Source: Isoetes taiwanensis | Taxonomy: Eukaryota; Streptophyta; Lycopodiopsida; Isoetales; Isoetaceae | Assembly (NCBI GenBank): GCA_021234155.1 | Contig: JAJEKV010000023.1 | Location: forward strand, 6,672,009 to 6,736,008 | DNA length: 64,000 bases | Reading direction: 5' to 3' | Shown: positions 1 through 15,000 of the stretch, piece after piece | How positions within the stretch are numbered: the first letter of the stretch is position 1 | Layout: every line of letters begins with the position of its first letter | The notes under the pieces: model-generated | Seen by the model: the letters and a program-made list of their open reading frames with translations, nothing else | What the model was told of the DNA's origin: nothing | Database searches by the model: none | Position numbers and translations under genes: made by a program

Positions 1-3000
1 CCCGCGTGCGCAATGTATCAGACTCTACCCCCAAAACGCAAACCTTCTAGAGCCCGGCAACCCACGGCTTTACGCCGCCGGTAGGCCCCTCCTGTCGATT
101 CGCCGACCTTGCGCCGTCTTGTGGCGGAGTTGGGTGTTGACGCCGAAGCGCGACCTTGCACCCCTCCCAGGCTCTGCTTGCTCCCAAATTCTCTCCTGTC
201 TCAATGACTCAAGCACTCTCTCCTGGATCAAGGGATCACCGCCAATGGACTCAACGCCGACATTGCCTCGGGACCAAGTTTAAGACCACCAACTCCAAGA
301 AGCCAAAGTACCACCTCCATCACACCGTACAGAATAACGGCATTTCAGATGCGCATGCGGATACCGGCTGCGGAGGGCGGAAAGTGTTTCTTCTTCGCGA
401 AAACCCACCGCGTAACTTCGCTTCCTGCAGTACCGCCATTCCCGACGATTTGGCAGGGTCTATTTGGTTATTCCTCGAAAGCATCCCTGCGTCCGAACGA
501 CAAAACAAGCCGCCAAGGCTCACATCGCATCGCAGCCACAAGTTCTCCTGACCGACTGGAATCTTTTGACCTTCCTCAAGAGGCCCCGAATCCGGTGATC
601 CAACCCGGCTTATTGGGAACCTGCCCCGGAGGGTGGTCATAGCTGCAGCTCTGGGAGCGCCGCTTAGCGGGTCGCCTCGAACTTTTTGGATCCCCGCCTG
701 GGTCCCGTGGACTCTCCTGTAGGATCCCCGCAACCTCGCCTCGCTTGGATCTTGGGAAAGGGTGCTGCCTCTGCTGGGCTCCCAACCTGCCATTCCCACC
801 TCCGTCGAATGCTAGAACTCTTTGACCTGTGACCTTCTCCTGTAAATTCAAAAATTGGGCCGTGTCGAGATGAATTAGGGACTCACCGGCAAAAACTGGA
901 ATTTATTTTTCGTAATGACACTGGCGTAATTTACTTCAATCGTTCAAAGTAGTAGTACCGACTTCTATCTCTGGCTACTACTTCTGGAGGAGGAAAGGCC
1001 CAAACTCCGCCCTCGGCTGGCCTCCCCTTTGCTCCTCTATTCTCTACTGCCGCTTCGCCAGTCCCAGGCAATGCACTGTGACTCTACTTCCAAACAGAAC
1101 TTTCTAGAGTCTCCGCACCACTGTGGTTTACCGCTGAGGCTCCCTCCTCTCCTTGTCGATTCGGCCGACCTTGGCGCCGTGTCTTGGAAGTGGGAGTTAA
1201 AAGCCAACTTCGCAGCGCCGGACTCCCAGGCCTCCCAGGCCGCTTGCCCCAAATTTCCCAAGGCTCCCTGGGATCTTACTCAAGCACCTCCCTCTCCCAT
1301 CATGACCGACCGCCAATGGACTCTAACGCCGACATTGCCCTCGGGGATCCAAGTCTGCATGAAGACCACCCAACTCCAAGAAGCCAAAGCAGCGCTCACT
1401 TCCACCACACTCGTAGTCAATTGGCCTAGGATGTGCATGTGGGATACCGTCGTGGAGGGCGCGGAGGTTTCCTTCTGAAAACCCAATCGCGGTAACTTGC
1501 TCCCTAGGGTAATTTCGGCCATTCTAATTCCATTTATGTGGTTCATTTGCCATTCGGAGCATCCCTAAGGTTCTAACGACAAAATGCTAGCGGTTTCAAG
1601 GTCGACATCGACGCCTTCGCTGTTTGACAAGTTCTCCTGACCGACTGAATCTTTTGACCTTCCCTCAAGAGGGCCCCCGAACGAGGGATCCAACCTGCCT
1701 GATAGCTGTGGGAACCTGCCCCTGAGGGTGGTCACATGCAGCCTCTGGGAGCGCCAGTAGTTGGCCGCCTCTGAACTTTTTTGATCCCTCGGGTCCCGAC
1801 CTCCCCCTCTCAGGAGGGATCCCCCCGCAGCGTCCCCGGCTCCTGCTGACTCCGCAACGCTGCCTAATCAGTTTAACAATGCTAAACCCTTTGACCTGTA
1901 ATCTTCTCCCAAAATTCAAAATTGGGCCGCGCCCAGATGACTAGGGATCCCGCCGGCAAAACCCAATTCTATTTTCGTGGCAATGCATTAATTGCGTAAT
2001 TTACCTAATGTCTGCCACCGCAAAGCTCGACTTCTACTTGCCACACGGGAGGAGGAAAGGCCCGAAACTCCGCCGGGCCTCCCCTTACCCGTATTCTCTG
2101 GCCGTTGCCGGGCCAGTCCCAAGTGCACATCAGACTCGCCCCCAAAACGTAAACCCTTCTAGAGCCCGGCAACCAATGTGGTTTACGCCGAGGCCCTCTC
2201 TCACGATCACCGACTCATACGTTCCTTGAAGTGGAGTTAGTGTTGACGCCGAAGCGACTCTAAAATCTCTCCCAGGTCGCTTGCCCCAAATTCTCCCAAG
2301 GCCCCGGGACTTACCGCCACCTCCCCTCTCTCCCAATCAATCAAGGACCGACTCGCCACGGGATCTCCTAACGGACATTGCCCCCTGGGGACCAAGTTCC
2401 TGTGGGTCGAAGACCAACTGAACTCCAAGAAGCCAAAGTAGCTCACTTCCATCACACCGTAGTCAATTGGCCTAGGGATGCATATGGGATGACGCCGGAG
2501 GGCGAGTGTTTCTTCTTCGCAAAACCCACCGTAACTTGCTCTAGGGTAATTTCTTCATTCCCATCCATTTGGTGGTTCATTTGCCATTCCCAGCATCCCT
2601 GCGTCTCAACCCACAAAACAAGTGCCGCGTCGACATCGAGACTTTGCTTGACAAGTTCTCCTAATCGACTGAATCTTTGGACCTTTCCCCAAGAGGCCTC
2701 GAATCCAGGGATCCAACGGCTCTGACAGGGGGAACCGCTCCCGGGAGGGTGGTCATTAGCTGCAGCCTGGGCCATGAAGGGTCAGCTTCTGAACTTTTTG
2801 ATCCCGCCTCCCTGTCCCACTCTTGTGAGACCCCGCAAGGTCCCAGCCCCCTCGCTTGGACTTGCAGGGCAGCGCCGCCTCTGCTGCTCCTGCAAGGCCG
2901 GCCTAATCGCTTTCTAATGCTAACCCTTGACCTGTATTCTCCGTGTACCCCAAAAAATGCAATGCAGCTGGAGATGAATTAGGGATCCCGGCCGGCAAAA

Positions 3001-6000
3001 ACCGGAATTTATTTCTGCAATGCATTAATTGCTAACTTACTAATGTCTTGCCACCTAAAGCGCCTCGGATTCTACTTCGCCACATCTGAGGGAGGAAAGG
3101 CTCCAAACCGGGCCCGGCCGGGCTCCTGTTCAGACTTCTGGCCACGCTTCTGGCCGTGTCCCAGTAACGTATCAGATTCCGGCCCCCAAAACGTGTAAAC
3201 CCTTCTAGAGTCCGGCAACCCACTGGTTTATCAGCCGGAGGCCCTCTCTTGTCGTGACTGCACGGACTCATACCGCGGTCTTGAAGTGGAGTTAGTGTTG
3301 ACGCCGAGCGCGACCCTAAAATCCTCCCGGAGGTCGCTATTCCCAAATTTCTCTCCCCAAGGCCTCGGGATCTGTGACGGGCACTTCCCTCTCCCACCTG
3401 GGATCTGACCGGCCAATGGACTGCACCGCCGACATTAAGTTCTGGGATTCGCTCCGGTACGGCGACCACCCGAACTCCAAGAAGCGCAAGTAGCTCACTT
3501 CCATCGCTACACTCGTGAATAATTGGCCTAGGATGTACGCGGATACCGCCGGAGGGCGCGGAGTGTTTCTCCTTCTTCGCAAAACCGACCGTAACTTGCT
3601 CCCTAGGGTACTTTCGCCGCCATTCTACCAGGGCCTGAAGGCCCGGAAAGCATCCTGCGTCCGAACGACAAAACAAAGGTGGTTTCTACAAGGTCGACAT
3701 CGTGATCACGCTTGACAAGTTCTCCTGACCGATTCGAATCTTTTGACCTTCCCTCAAGAGGGCCCCGAATCCAGGATCCAACTGCCGGATAGGGGAACCC
3801 AAGCCCGGAGGGTGGAGTTATTAAAGGTGCACGGGAGCCGCCAGAAGGGTCGCCTCGAACTTTTTGGATCCCGCCTCTCGGGTCCCACTCTCCCCTCGGT
3901 GGAGAGGGATCCCCCGCAAGGTCCCGGCTCCTCATGGACTTGGGGTGCTGGTGCGCCGCCTCTGTTCCCGCGAACCCGGGCTGCCCGACCGCTTTCTAAT
4001 GCTAACCCTTTCGGGACTCCAGACCTTCTCCTAGTACCAAAATTGGGCCGCGGTGCTGAGATAAATTGTGGATCCCGGGCCGCAAAACCGAATTACTGCA
4101 ATGCATACCAAGTAATTCTACTTAATGTCTTGCCATCGGCAAAGTTTTTCCCACTCCCTACTTGCCACATCTGAGGAGTGGAAAGGCCCAAACTCCGCCT
4201 CCTCAAGGCTCCTGTTCTCAGTATTCTACTGGCTGCTTCTGCTGTGTCCTGGGTACCGTGACTGTGACTCTCGGGCCCCAAACGTAAACCCTAGAGCCCT
4301 GCAACTCATTGTGGTTTACGCTGCAGGCTCTCCTTGTCGATTCTACGGACTCAAGGCTGTCTTGAAGTGGGAGTTAGTGTTGACGCCGTGAAGCGCTGGA
4401 CTCCTAAATCCCCTCCTGAGGTCGCTTGCCCCAAATTCTCTCCTGGCCCCCGTGGGATCCGGACGGGCCACCTCCCCCTCCCACCCAGATCTCGACCGCC
4501 AATGGACTCGTAACGCCGACATTGCCCTCGGGACCAAGTCTCGCGGGCCGAAGACCACCAACTCAAGAAGCCAAAAGTACTACCTCCATCACACTGCAAA
4601 TAATCGCCTAGGGATGTGCATGCTGATACCGTCGTGGAGGATGGAGTGTTTCCTTCTTTCTCGCGAAAACCGACCGTAACTTGCTCCCTAGGGTAATTAC
4701 TGCCCCCACGATTTGGTAGCCCATTTGCCATTCGGAAAGCATCCCTGCGTCCGAACGACAAAAACAAAGGCGGGTGTTTCTACAAAGGTCGACATCGTGA
4801 TCTACCCGTTTGGACAAGTTCTCCTGGACCGACTGAATCTTTTGACCTTCCTCAAGAGGGGCTCCCCGAACGAGGGATCCAAATCTGGCCTCTGGATAGG
4901 GGAACCTGCCCCGAGGGTGGCTGCCACGCTCTCGGGAGCGGCCGCCAGAAGGGCCGCCTCGGGAACTTTTTGAACCTCGCCTCCCGGGTCCTGACTCTCC
5001 CCTTGTGAGGATCCCCTCGCAAGGTTCCGGCCTCGCTTGACTTGGGAAGGGTGCCGCCTCTGCTGCCCGCAACCCGCCGCCCCTGCACCGCCTCTAATGC
5101 TAACCCTTGACCTAGACCTCTCTCCCAAAATTCAAAATTGGGTCGTGTCGAGGATGAATCAGGATCCTCACGGCAAAACCGAATTTATTTCGCAATGCAT
5201 TAATTGCTTAATTTAATGCATCAAGTTCGGGCTAATTTGTACCGACTTCGAATGCCACATCTGAGGGAGGAGCGCCCAAACTCACCCTCCGCCAGCTCCC
5301 CTGCTCCTCATTTCTGGCTGCCGCCGGCCAGTCCCAGTATTTAGACCCTCTGCACCCAAACCCTTTCTAGAGCTCCCTCACCAAAACCCCACGGGGAGCC
5401 ACGCTTTGAGGCCCCTCCTTGTCGTGTATTCTCGCTCGAGACCTTGTCTCAGCGGGAGTTGTGCCCACTGTGAGCGCTGGGACTCCTAAAATCCCTCCTG
5501 AGGTCGCTTGCCCCAAATTTCTCTCCCTCAAGGCCCTCGGGACCTGACGCAAGCACCTCCCTCCCACCGGGATCTGGACTCGCCAATGGGACTCCTCTAA
5601 CGCTTCCATTATTGCCCTCGGGACTAAGTTCCCGTACGTAAGACCACCAACTCCAAAGGAAGCCAAAGTAGCTCACAATTTCCATCACACCGTAGTCAAT
5701 TGGCCTAGGATGTGCATGCTGGATACCGCCGCGGAGGGCGTGAGTGCTTCCTCTTTCAAGAAAACCCAATCGCGGTAACTTGCTCCCCTAGGGGTAATTT
5801 CGGCCATTCTACTACTGGCAGTATCTATTTCTGGCATTCCTGAAAGCATCCTGCGTCTCTAACGACAAAAATGCTAAGGCTTTCACACACACCGTGACGC
5901 TCGCTGACAAGTTCTCCTAATCGAATCGAATCTTTTGGACCTTCCAAGAGGCCCCGAACGGAGTAGGATCCCAAATCTGGCCCATAGGGGAACTGGCCTC

Positions 6001-9000
6001 GGAGGTGGCCATTAGCGTGTTCTCGGGAGCGCTGTGAAGGGCCGCTTCGGGAACTTTTGGATCCCGGGCCTCGGGTCCCACTCTCTTGTGAGGGGATCCC
6101 CGCAAGGTCCTGGCCTCGCTGGAAGGGGCACCAGCTGCTCCCAGAACGTCGCCTACCGCTCTACTGCTAACCCTTTGACCTAGACCTTCTCCTAAAATTC
6201 AAAAATTGGGCCGTGGTGCCGAGATGAATTAGGGATTCCACGGGCAAAAACCGAAATGGTTTTTCGCGGGTAATGCATTAATTTACCATGCCCTGCCATC
6301 GCTTCCCACTTCTACTTTTGCCATCGGGAGGGAGGGGAGGCCCAAACTCCGGCCCGGCCGGGCCTCCCCTTGCTCCTCGTATTCTCTGGCCGCCGGGCTG
6401 TGTCCCAGGTGTAACAGACCAGACTCCTACTTCCCCAAAACGTAAACCCCTAGAGCCCGGCAACCCACAGGGTTTACGCCGAGGCCCCTCCTTGGTCGTG
6501 ATTCTCACGGACCTTGGGCGCCTGTCTTGAAGTGGAGTTAGTGTTGGACGCTGCAGCATGGACTTGGAAACTCTCCTGGAGGTTTCTTGCCCCAAATTTC
6601 CTCTCCCTAAGGCCCTGGGACTGACGGGCTGACCTCCCTCTCCCATCAAGGATTTGATTCCTCGCCAATGGACCTCCTTAACGCCGACATATTGCCTGGG
6701 ACGTTCCAGGGCCGCAAGACCACCCTCAACTCCAAGAAGCGCAGCTCACTTCCATCACACTGTAGTCAATTGGCCTGTGATGTGCATGCTGATACCGGCC
6801 GCGGAGGGCGTGAGTGTTTCTTTCGCGAAACCCACCGTAACTTCTTTGCTCCCTAGGGGTAATTTCGCCATTCTACTCCATTTGGCAGGCCCATTTCGCC
6901 ATTCGAGCATCCCTGCCCGAACGTAATAAAACAACAAGTATGCTTTCTACAAGGTCGACATCGTGACTCGCTTGACAAGTTCTCCTGACCGACCGAATCT
7001 TTAACTTCCCCGGCAGGGCCCCCGAATCCGAGGGATCCAACTGCCGGATAGGGGAACCTGCCCCGAGGGTGGGGCTCATAGCGCAGTGTTCTCGGGAAGG
7101 CCAGCGAAGGGTCGCCTCGAACTTTTTTTGATCCCACTCGGGTCCTGACTCCCTCCCCTCGTGGAGGGATCCCCCTGCAAGGTCCCGGGCCTCGCTGACC
7201 ACTTGGGTTGGTGCCGCCTGTTCCCGCAAATCCGCTGCCCGCACTGCTCTAATGCTAACCCTTGACCTAGACCTTCTCCTAAAATTCAAAATTGGGCCGC
7301 AGGCCGAGATGTGAATTAGGGATCCTACCGCAAAAACCGAATTTTATTTTTCAAAATACTAATTGCGCATCTACTTAATGTCTTGCCAATCGCAGCTTCC
7401 ACTCTACTGCTACATCTGGGAGAGGGAAAGGCCCCAAACTCAGCCCGGCTGGGCTCTCGCTCCGTATTTCCTTGGCTGTTGCTGCTGTCCTATGTAATAG
7501 ACAGACTCGGGCTTCAAAACGAACCCTAGAGTCTCTAAGAACTCACAGGAGCGACAAGCCGAGGCCCTCGCTTTATTTCTACGACCCTGCGCCGTCTTGA
7601 TGTGGGAGCTGGGGTGTTGACGCCAGAAGCGCCGGACTCCTAAAATCTCCGAGGTCGCTTTTTGCTCCCAAATTCTCCTGCCCTCGACCGACGCCTAAGC
7701 ACTCTTCTCCCATCGCGACTGACCGCCAATTGACTCAACGCCGATATTGCTCTGGGACCAAGTTCCGCGGGCCGAAGACCACCCAACTCCTTAAGAAGCC
7801 AAAGTGCCTCCCCATCACACTCGTAGTCAATTGGCCTAGGGATGTGCATATGGATACCGGAGGGCGAGCAGCCTTCTTCAAGAAACCGGACCGTAACTTG
7901 CTCCCTGTGGTAATTTCGCCATTCTGACGCATTTGTTGTGGTCTATTTGCCATTCCCGAGCATCCTGCGTCTCAACGACAAAACAAGCAAGGCTTCTACA
8001 AGGTCGACATCGACGCCATGAAGTTCTCCCGACCGATTCGAATCTTTGACCTTCCTCAAGAGGCCCCCGAATCCAGGATCCAACTACGGATAGGGGAACC
8101 GTCCGGAGGGGTGGTCATGCCATGCTCTGGCCAGAAGGGTCATTTCTCGGTCTTGATCCCGCCTCCCTGTCCTGAATTTCTCCCCCTGTGAGGGATCCCC
8201 TCGCAAGGTCTCCGCCCTGCTGACTCTGGGAGGGTGCCAGCCTCTGCTGTTCCCTCAACCTGGGTCGCCTCTGACTGCTCTTAATGCCAACCCTGACCAA
8301 CCCTCCTGAAAAACGGAAAATTAGTCGTGTGCCTATGATGAATTAGGGATCCCGCTGGCAAAACCGAACTCTGGCCTTCGTAAACGCATTAATTGCGAAT
8401 TTACGAATGTCTTGCCACTGCAAAAGCGCCCCCGGGACTTCTACTTCTGCTACTCCGGGAGGGAGTGAGGCCCAAACTCCTCCGCCCGGCTGGCCTCCTG
8501 TTCTGATTCTGCCGGCCGCCGTGTCCCAGTGCAATTGCATAGACTTCTCGCCCCCCAAAACGTAAACCCTTCTGTAGCCCCGGGTAAACTCCCCCACCAG
8601 GCTTTACGCCGGGAGGTCTCCTCTCTCTTGCCGTGGACGGACCCCGCTCGTGTCTTGATGTGGAGTTGGGGTGTTGGACGCCAGAGCGCTGGACCCTAAA
8701 ATCCTCCCAGGTCGCTGGCCTCTGTGTTCCCTCCCTCTCCCTGCCTCCCTCGGGGACCACGCCACCTCCCACCGCGATTCGGACTGCAAGCAATGGACTC
8801 GAACGCTCTATTATTGCTCCTGGGACCAAGTTCCGTGGCCGAAGACCACCCAACCCAAGAGCGCCAGTAGCTTCACTTCCATCACACCCCCTAGTCAATT
8901 GGCCTAGGGGATGTGCATGATAATCGCCGTGGAGGCGAGTGTTTCCTTCTTTCAAGTAAAACCTAGATCGCGGTAACTTGCTCCCTAGTGGTACTGGCCA

Positions 9001-12000
9001 TTCTGACTATATTTCTGGTGGTGGTCTATTTGCCATTCTGGCGATCCCGGCGGCCCCAACCAAACAAAGGCACGGGCCATGCTCACACGTGACTCATGGG
9101 CTTTTGACAAGTTCTCCCGACCGACTGGAATCTTTTTGACCTTCCCAAGAGGGGCCCCCACTGAGGATCCAACCTGGCTCTGATAGGGGGAACCTGCCCT
9201 GGAGGGTGGTCATTAGCTGCAGCTCGGGAGCGGCCGCCGAAGGGCTGCCTTCTGAACTTTTTGATCCTCGGCCTCCTAGGTCCCGACTTCTCCCCTCTTG
9301 TGAGGGATCCCCAAGGTCCCGCCCGCTTTGGACTTTGTAGTGGTGCCAGCCCCAAGAATCTGGGTCAGCCTGACCGCACGCTAACCTTGACCTAGACCTT
9401 CTCCCTCGGGGTACTCCGGAAGGTCAGCAGGTTTGAGATAAATTAGATCCTTACCGGCAAAACCGGAATTTATTTTTCGCAATGCATTAATTGGCGAATT
9501 TACTTAATGTCTTTGCCACCGGCAAAAGGCCCGACTTCTACTCTTTGCCACATCTGGAGGAGGGAAAGGCCCAAACTCCGCCCGCCGGGCCTCTCTGTTC
9601 AGATTTCTATTGCCGCTTCTACTGTGTCCTGCGTAACAGACCAGTATCCCTACCAAAAACGTGAAACCCTTTCTAGAGCCCCCGGGTAACCACGGGGTTT
9701 ACGCGTTTTCAGGCCCTCTTCACGGATTCTCCTACGGACCTTATCATGGTCTTGATGTGGAGTTGGGGTGTGTTGACGCAGCGCCACCTCCCAAATCCTC
9801 CCAGAGGGGTCGCTTGCTCCCCACTCTCTCCCCAAGGCTCCTGACCTGGACGGGCACCTCACGGAATCCCCGGGATCCGACTACAATGGACTCGGGACCC
9901 GCCGGGACATTGCCCCTCGGGACCAAGTTCCTGTGGGCCGTAAGACCCCACCCCTAACCCAAGAGTTTCAAAGTAGCTCTCACTTCCATCACACTGCACA
10001 CTGGCCTAGGGATGCATGATACCCATGGAGGACATGCGGAGTGTTTCTCTTCTTTCTAAAACCCAATCGCGGTAACTTGCTCCCTAGGGTAATTTCGGCC
10101 ATTCTGACCATTTAAGGTGGTTCATTTGCCATTCCAGCATCCCCAAGTGGCCCTAACGACAAAACAAGCAAGGTTTCACAAGGTTTGATATCGACGCCTC
10201 CATGTTTGACAAGTTCTCCTTGACCGACTGAATCTTTGGACCTTCCCAAGAGGGGCTCCCCGAACCCGGGAGAGGATCCAACTACGGATGTGGGAACCTG
10301 CCCCGAGGGTGGTCATTAGCGCACTCCTGGGGAGCCGTAGCTGGGTCACGGAATCCTCTTTGGATCCCTACCCCGGGTCCCGACTCTCCCCCTCTGCGGG
10401 AGGGATCCCCAGCGTCCTGGGCCTCGCTTGGACTTGTGAAGGGTGCTCTGGTTCCCGCGAACGGGCCGCCTGACCGTTTCTAATTCTAACCCTTTTGACC
10501 TAGACCTTCTCCGGGGTACCCTCAAAATTGGGCCGCGGTGTCTCGAGATGAATTAGGATCCCTCACCGGCAAAACCGAATTTATTTTTCGCGGCAATGTA
10601 CACTGGCGGTAATTTTACTAATGTCTTGCCATCAGAAAGCCTCTCACTTCTACTTCTGCTACACACGGGAGGGAGGAGGCCCAAACTCCGCCCGCCGCCT
10701 CCCCTTGTTCGTATTTCCTGGGCCGTTTCTGGGCCAGTCCCAGGTAACAGCATCAGACTGCCCCCCAAAACGTGAAACCTCCTTCTAGAGCTCCCCCGGC
10801 AAACTCATCAGTGGTTTACGCCGCTGCAGGCTCCCTCTCCTTGTCGTGATTCGGCCTGACCTTTGCCTGTCTTGAAGTGGGAGTTGGGTGTTGGACGCTG
10901 CAGCTGGACCCTAAAAATCCCTCCCGAGGTCGCTTGCTCCCCAAATTCTCTCCCCAAGGCCCCCTCGGGACCACCTGCCACCTCCCCCTCTCCCACATCT
11001 CCCACTCACAATGGACTCTAACGCCGACACATTGCCCTCGGGACCAAGTTCGCAAGGTCAAGACCACCCCAACTCCAAGAAAGCGCCAGCAGTTTCACTT
11101 CCATCACACACTCGTAGTCACTGGCCTAGATGTGCATGCGATAATCGTCAGTGGGTGGCGGAGTAAGCTCTTCTTTTCGCAAAAAACCGACCGCGGTAAC
11201 TTTTGCTCCCTAGGGTAATTTCTCGCCTATTCTGGACGATGGCGTGGTCTATTTTGCCATTCCCAGCATCCTGCGTCCGAACGACAAAACAAGGCAAGCG
11301 CTTTGCCAGTGTCGACATCGACGCCTCCGCTGGTTTGACAAGTTCTCCTAATCGATCTGGAATCTTTTGACCTTCCCCAAGAGGGGCCCTCAATCCGAGG
11401 ATCCAACTGGCCGATAGTGGGGAACCAACGGAGGGTGGTCATTACGTGCTCGGGAGCGCCAGAAGGGGTCGCCGAACTTTTGATCCCGGCCTCGGGTCCC
11501 ACTCTCTCAGGAGGGGATCCCTGCAAAGGGTCCCGGGCTCCTCGCTTTGGACTTGGGAAGGGTGCCACGGCTGTTCCGCATCCAAGCGTCTCCGACCGCT
11601 CTAATGCTAACCCTTGACCTAGACCTTCTCCTAAAATTCAAAATTGGGCCGTGTGCTCGAGATGAATTAGGGATCCCTACCGGGCAAAACCCACTTATTT
11701 CGTGCAATGCATTAATTATGACTTACTGACACTACATCAGTTACTGACTTCTACTTGCCACACGGGAGGGAGGAAAGGCTCAAACTCCTCCGCCGCCTCT
11801 TGTTCTATTCTACCGGGGCCGCCGGGCCGTGTCCTTAGTGTAACAGACAGATTCTGGCCTCAAAACGTAAACCCCTTTCTAGAGCTCGCAACTCCACAGA
11901 GCACGCTGAAAATTCTCCTTGTCGATTCGGCTCTGGACCCTCGGCGCCGTAATCTTCATGTGGGAGTTAGTGTTGACGCCAGAAGGCTGACTCCTAAAAT

Positions 12001-15000
12001 CCTCCCAGGTCGCTTGCCCCAAATTTCCTCTCCTCATGGCTCTGGGGACGACCTGCCACCTCCCTCTCCCATCACATCTCGACTCTCACTGACTCTAACG
12101 CCGACACATTGCCCTGGGACCAAGTTCGCCGGTAAGACCCTCAACTCCAAGAAGCCAGTAGCTCACTTCCATCACAGCACTCGTGAATAATTGGCCTAGG
12201 GATGCACATGGGATACCTGGCTTGCAGGGCGTGAGTGTTTCCTTTCTTTCGCAGAAAACCCAATCGTAACTTGCTCCCCTAGGGTAATTTCGCTTATTCC
12301 CGACGCATTTGGTGGTCTATTTGCCATTCCTGAGCATCCCTGCGTCTGAACTTAATAAAAACAAAGGCGTTTCTACAAGGTCGACATCGACGCCTCGCCG
12401 GGTTTGACAAGTTCTCCTGACCGATTCTGAATCTTTGACCTTCCCCAAGAGGGGCCCTCGGAACGGGAGGATCCAAATCCGTCGGATGGGGAACCTGCCC
12501 CGAGGGTGGTCAGATTAGCGGTACCGGGAGAGCGCCGCCGTGAAGCGCCTCTGAACTTTTTGATCCCCGGCCTGGTCCCGTGACTCTCCCTCTGGTGGAG
12601 GGATCCCCGCAAGGTCTCCGCCTCGCTTGACTTGGGAAGGTGCTGCCGCTAGTTCCTCGCGAACGGGTCAGCCTCAACGTTTCTAATGCTAACCCTTTTG
12701 ACTCCAGACCTTCTCCTCAAAATTCGAAATTGGGTCAGGCCGAGATAAATTAGGGGATCCCGCTGGCAAAAACCGGAATTTATTTCGCGGTAATGAATAA
12801 TTGCGAATTTTAATGCATCGTCTTGCCACCGCAGTTCTAATTTCTACTTGCCACACGGAGTGAGTGAAAGCCCAAACTCCGCCCGCCAGTTCCCCTTGTC
12901 TATTCTCTACGCTTCTGGCCAGTCCCAGTGCATCAGATTCCTACCCCAAAACGTGAAACCCTTCTTAGAGCTCGGCAACCCACTGGGGAGCGACAAGGCT
13001 GAGGCTCCTCTCATATTGAGCCCGCCGTCGACCTTGCGCCGTCTTGATGTGGAGTTAGTGTTGACGCCAGAAGGCCGGGACCCTAAAATCCTCCCCGGAG
13101 GTCGCTGTCTCCCAAATTTCTCTCCCCAAGGCCCCGACTCCGGACGCAAGGACCTCCCAATCCGACCGACTCGCCAATGGACTCGAACACATTGCCCCCG
13201 GGGACCAAGTTCCGCTGTAGCACCACCCGCCAACTCCAAGAAGCCAAAGCAGCTCACTTCCATCACACCGTACACACTGGGCTCAGATGCATGCGATACC
13301 GCCGTGGAGGGCGGAGTGTTTCTTCGCAAAACCGACCGTAACTTTGTTCCCCTTAGGGTAATTTCGCCATTCTGGACGATTTATAGGTCTATTTGCCATT
13401 CTAGGCATCCTGCACCGAACGACAAAACAAGCATATGTTTCTACAAGGCCGACATCGATCACTCACGTTTGACAAGTTCTCCCAACTGATTCGAATCTTT
13501 GGACCTCAAGAGGCTCCCTCGACGGAGGGATCCAACGCTGGATAGGGAACCGGGCTCCTGGGAGGGTGAGTCCTGGCTACAGCGCGGTACCGGGAGCGGC
13601 CGCCAGAAGGGCCCGCCTCGGGAACCTGGATCCCCGCCCCCTGGGTCCCCTGGACTCTCCTCTCGTGAGGATCCCCCAAAGGTTCCGCCCTCGCTTGACT
13701 TGGGAGGGTGCCGCCGGCTGTTCCTTCGGCAGAATCCAAGCTGCTGCCCTCAATCGCTCTAATTCTAACCCCTTTGACCTAGATTCCTCTCCCAAAATTC
13801 TGGGCCCGTGCTCTAGATGAATGGGATCCGCCTGGGAAAACCGGAATTTATTTTCGCAATGCATTAATTGCTAATTCTACTCTAATGTCTTACACCCAGT
13901 GCTACCGGACTTTCATCACTCTACCAAACACCTGGAGGGGAGGAAAGGCCCAACCCGCCGGGCTCCTTGTTCAGATTCTGGTCAAGCCGCTTCTGGCCAG
14001 TGTCCCAGTGCACACCGTGACTCGGCCCCAAACTTAAAACCCTTCTGTAGAGTCCGGCAACCATCGTGGTTTACGTGCTTTGAGGCCCCTCTCCGCTCTA
14101 TCTTGCCGGGACCTTGCGCCTTGTCTTGAAGTGGAGTTTGGGTGTTGACGCATGAGCTGACCCTGTGCCCCTCCCGAGGCTCGCTTTGCTCAAAATTTCC
14201 TCTCCCTGCTGCCCCTGACTGCTGACCTCCCTCCCACCTGATCTGACCGCTTAATGGACCTATATTTGCCCTGGGACCAAGTTCCGGCTTAAGACCCACC
14301 CCAAACTCCAAGAAGCCAAAGTAGCTCACTTCCACTCAATCAGTCAATTGGCCTAGGGATGTGCACTTTGGACACCGTGGGAGGGCGAGGCCTCTCTTCG
14401 CAAACCCCAAATCATGGTAAACTGCTCCCCTAGGGTAATTTCGCCATTCTATTCCATTTCCAGGGTCTATTTGCCATTCTGGCATCCCTAGTCTCGAACG
14501 ACAAAAACAAGGCGGCTTCTACAAGGCCACACTGCACTCTGCTTGACAAGTTCTCCTAACCGATCTGAATCTTTGACCTTCCCAAGAGGGGCCCCGAACG
14601 AGGATCCAACGGTCCGGATAGGGGAACCTGCCCCGAGGGTGGTCATTAGCGCAGCCCCGGGAGAGCGCCGCCAGAAGGGGTGCCTCTGAACTTTTTGATC
14701 CCGGCCCCGGGTCCCACTCTCCCCTCTTGTGAGGGATCCCCGCAAGGTCCCCGCCTCGCTTGACTTGGGGAAGGGTGCCAGCCTGCTGCCCTCGCAACGG
14801 CTGCCCCACCGCTTCTAATGCTAACCCTTTGACCTAGACCTTCTCCTAAAATTCAAAATTGGGTCGCAGGCCGAGATGAATTAGGGATCCAGCCGGCAAA
14901 AAATCGAATTTATTTTCGCAAATGCATTAATTGCGAATTTATTTAATGTCTTGCCATCAGAAAAAGCCTCCTAACTTCTACTTGCCACATCGGGAGGAGG

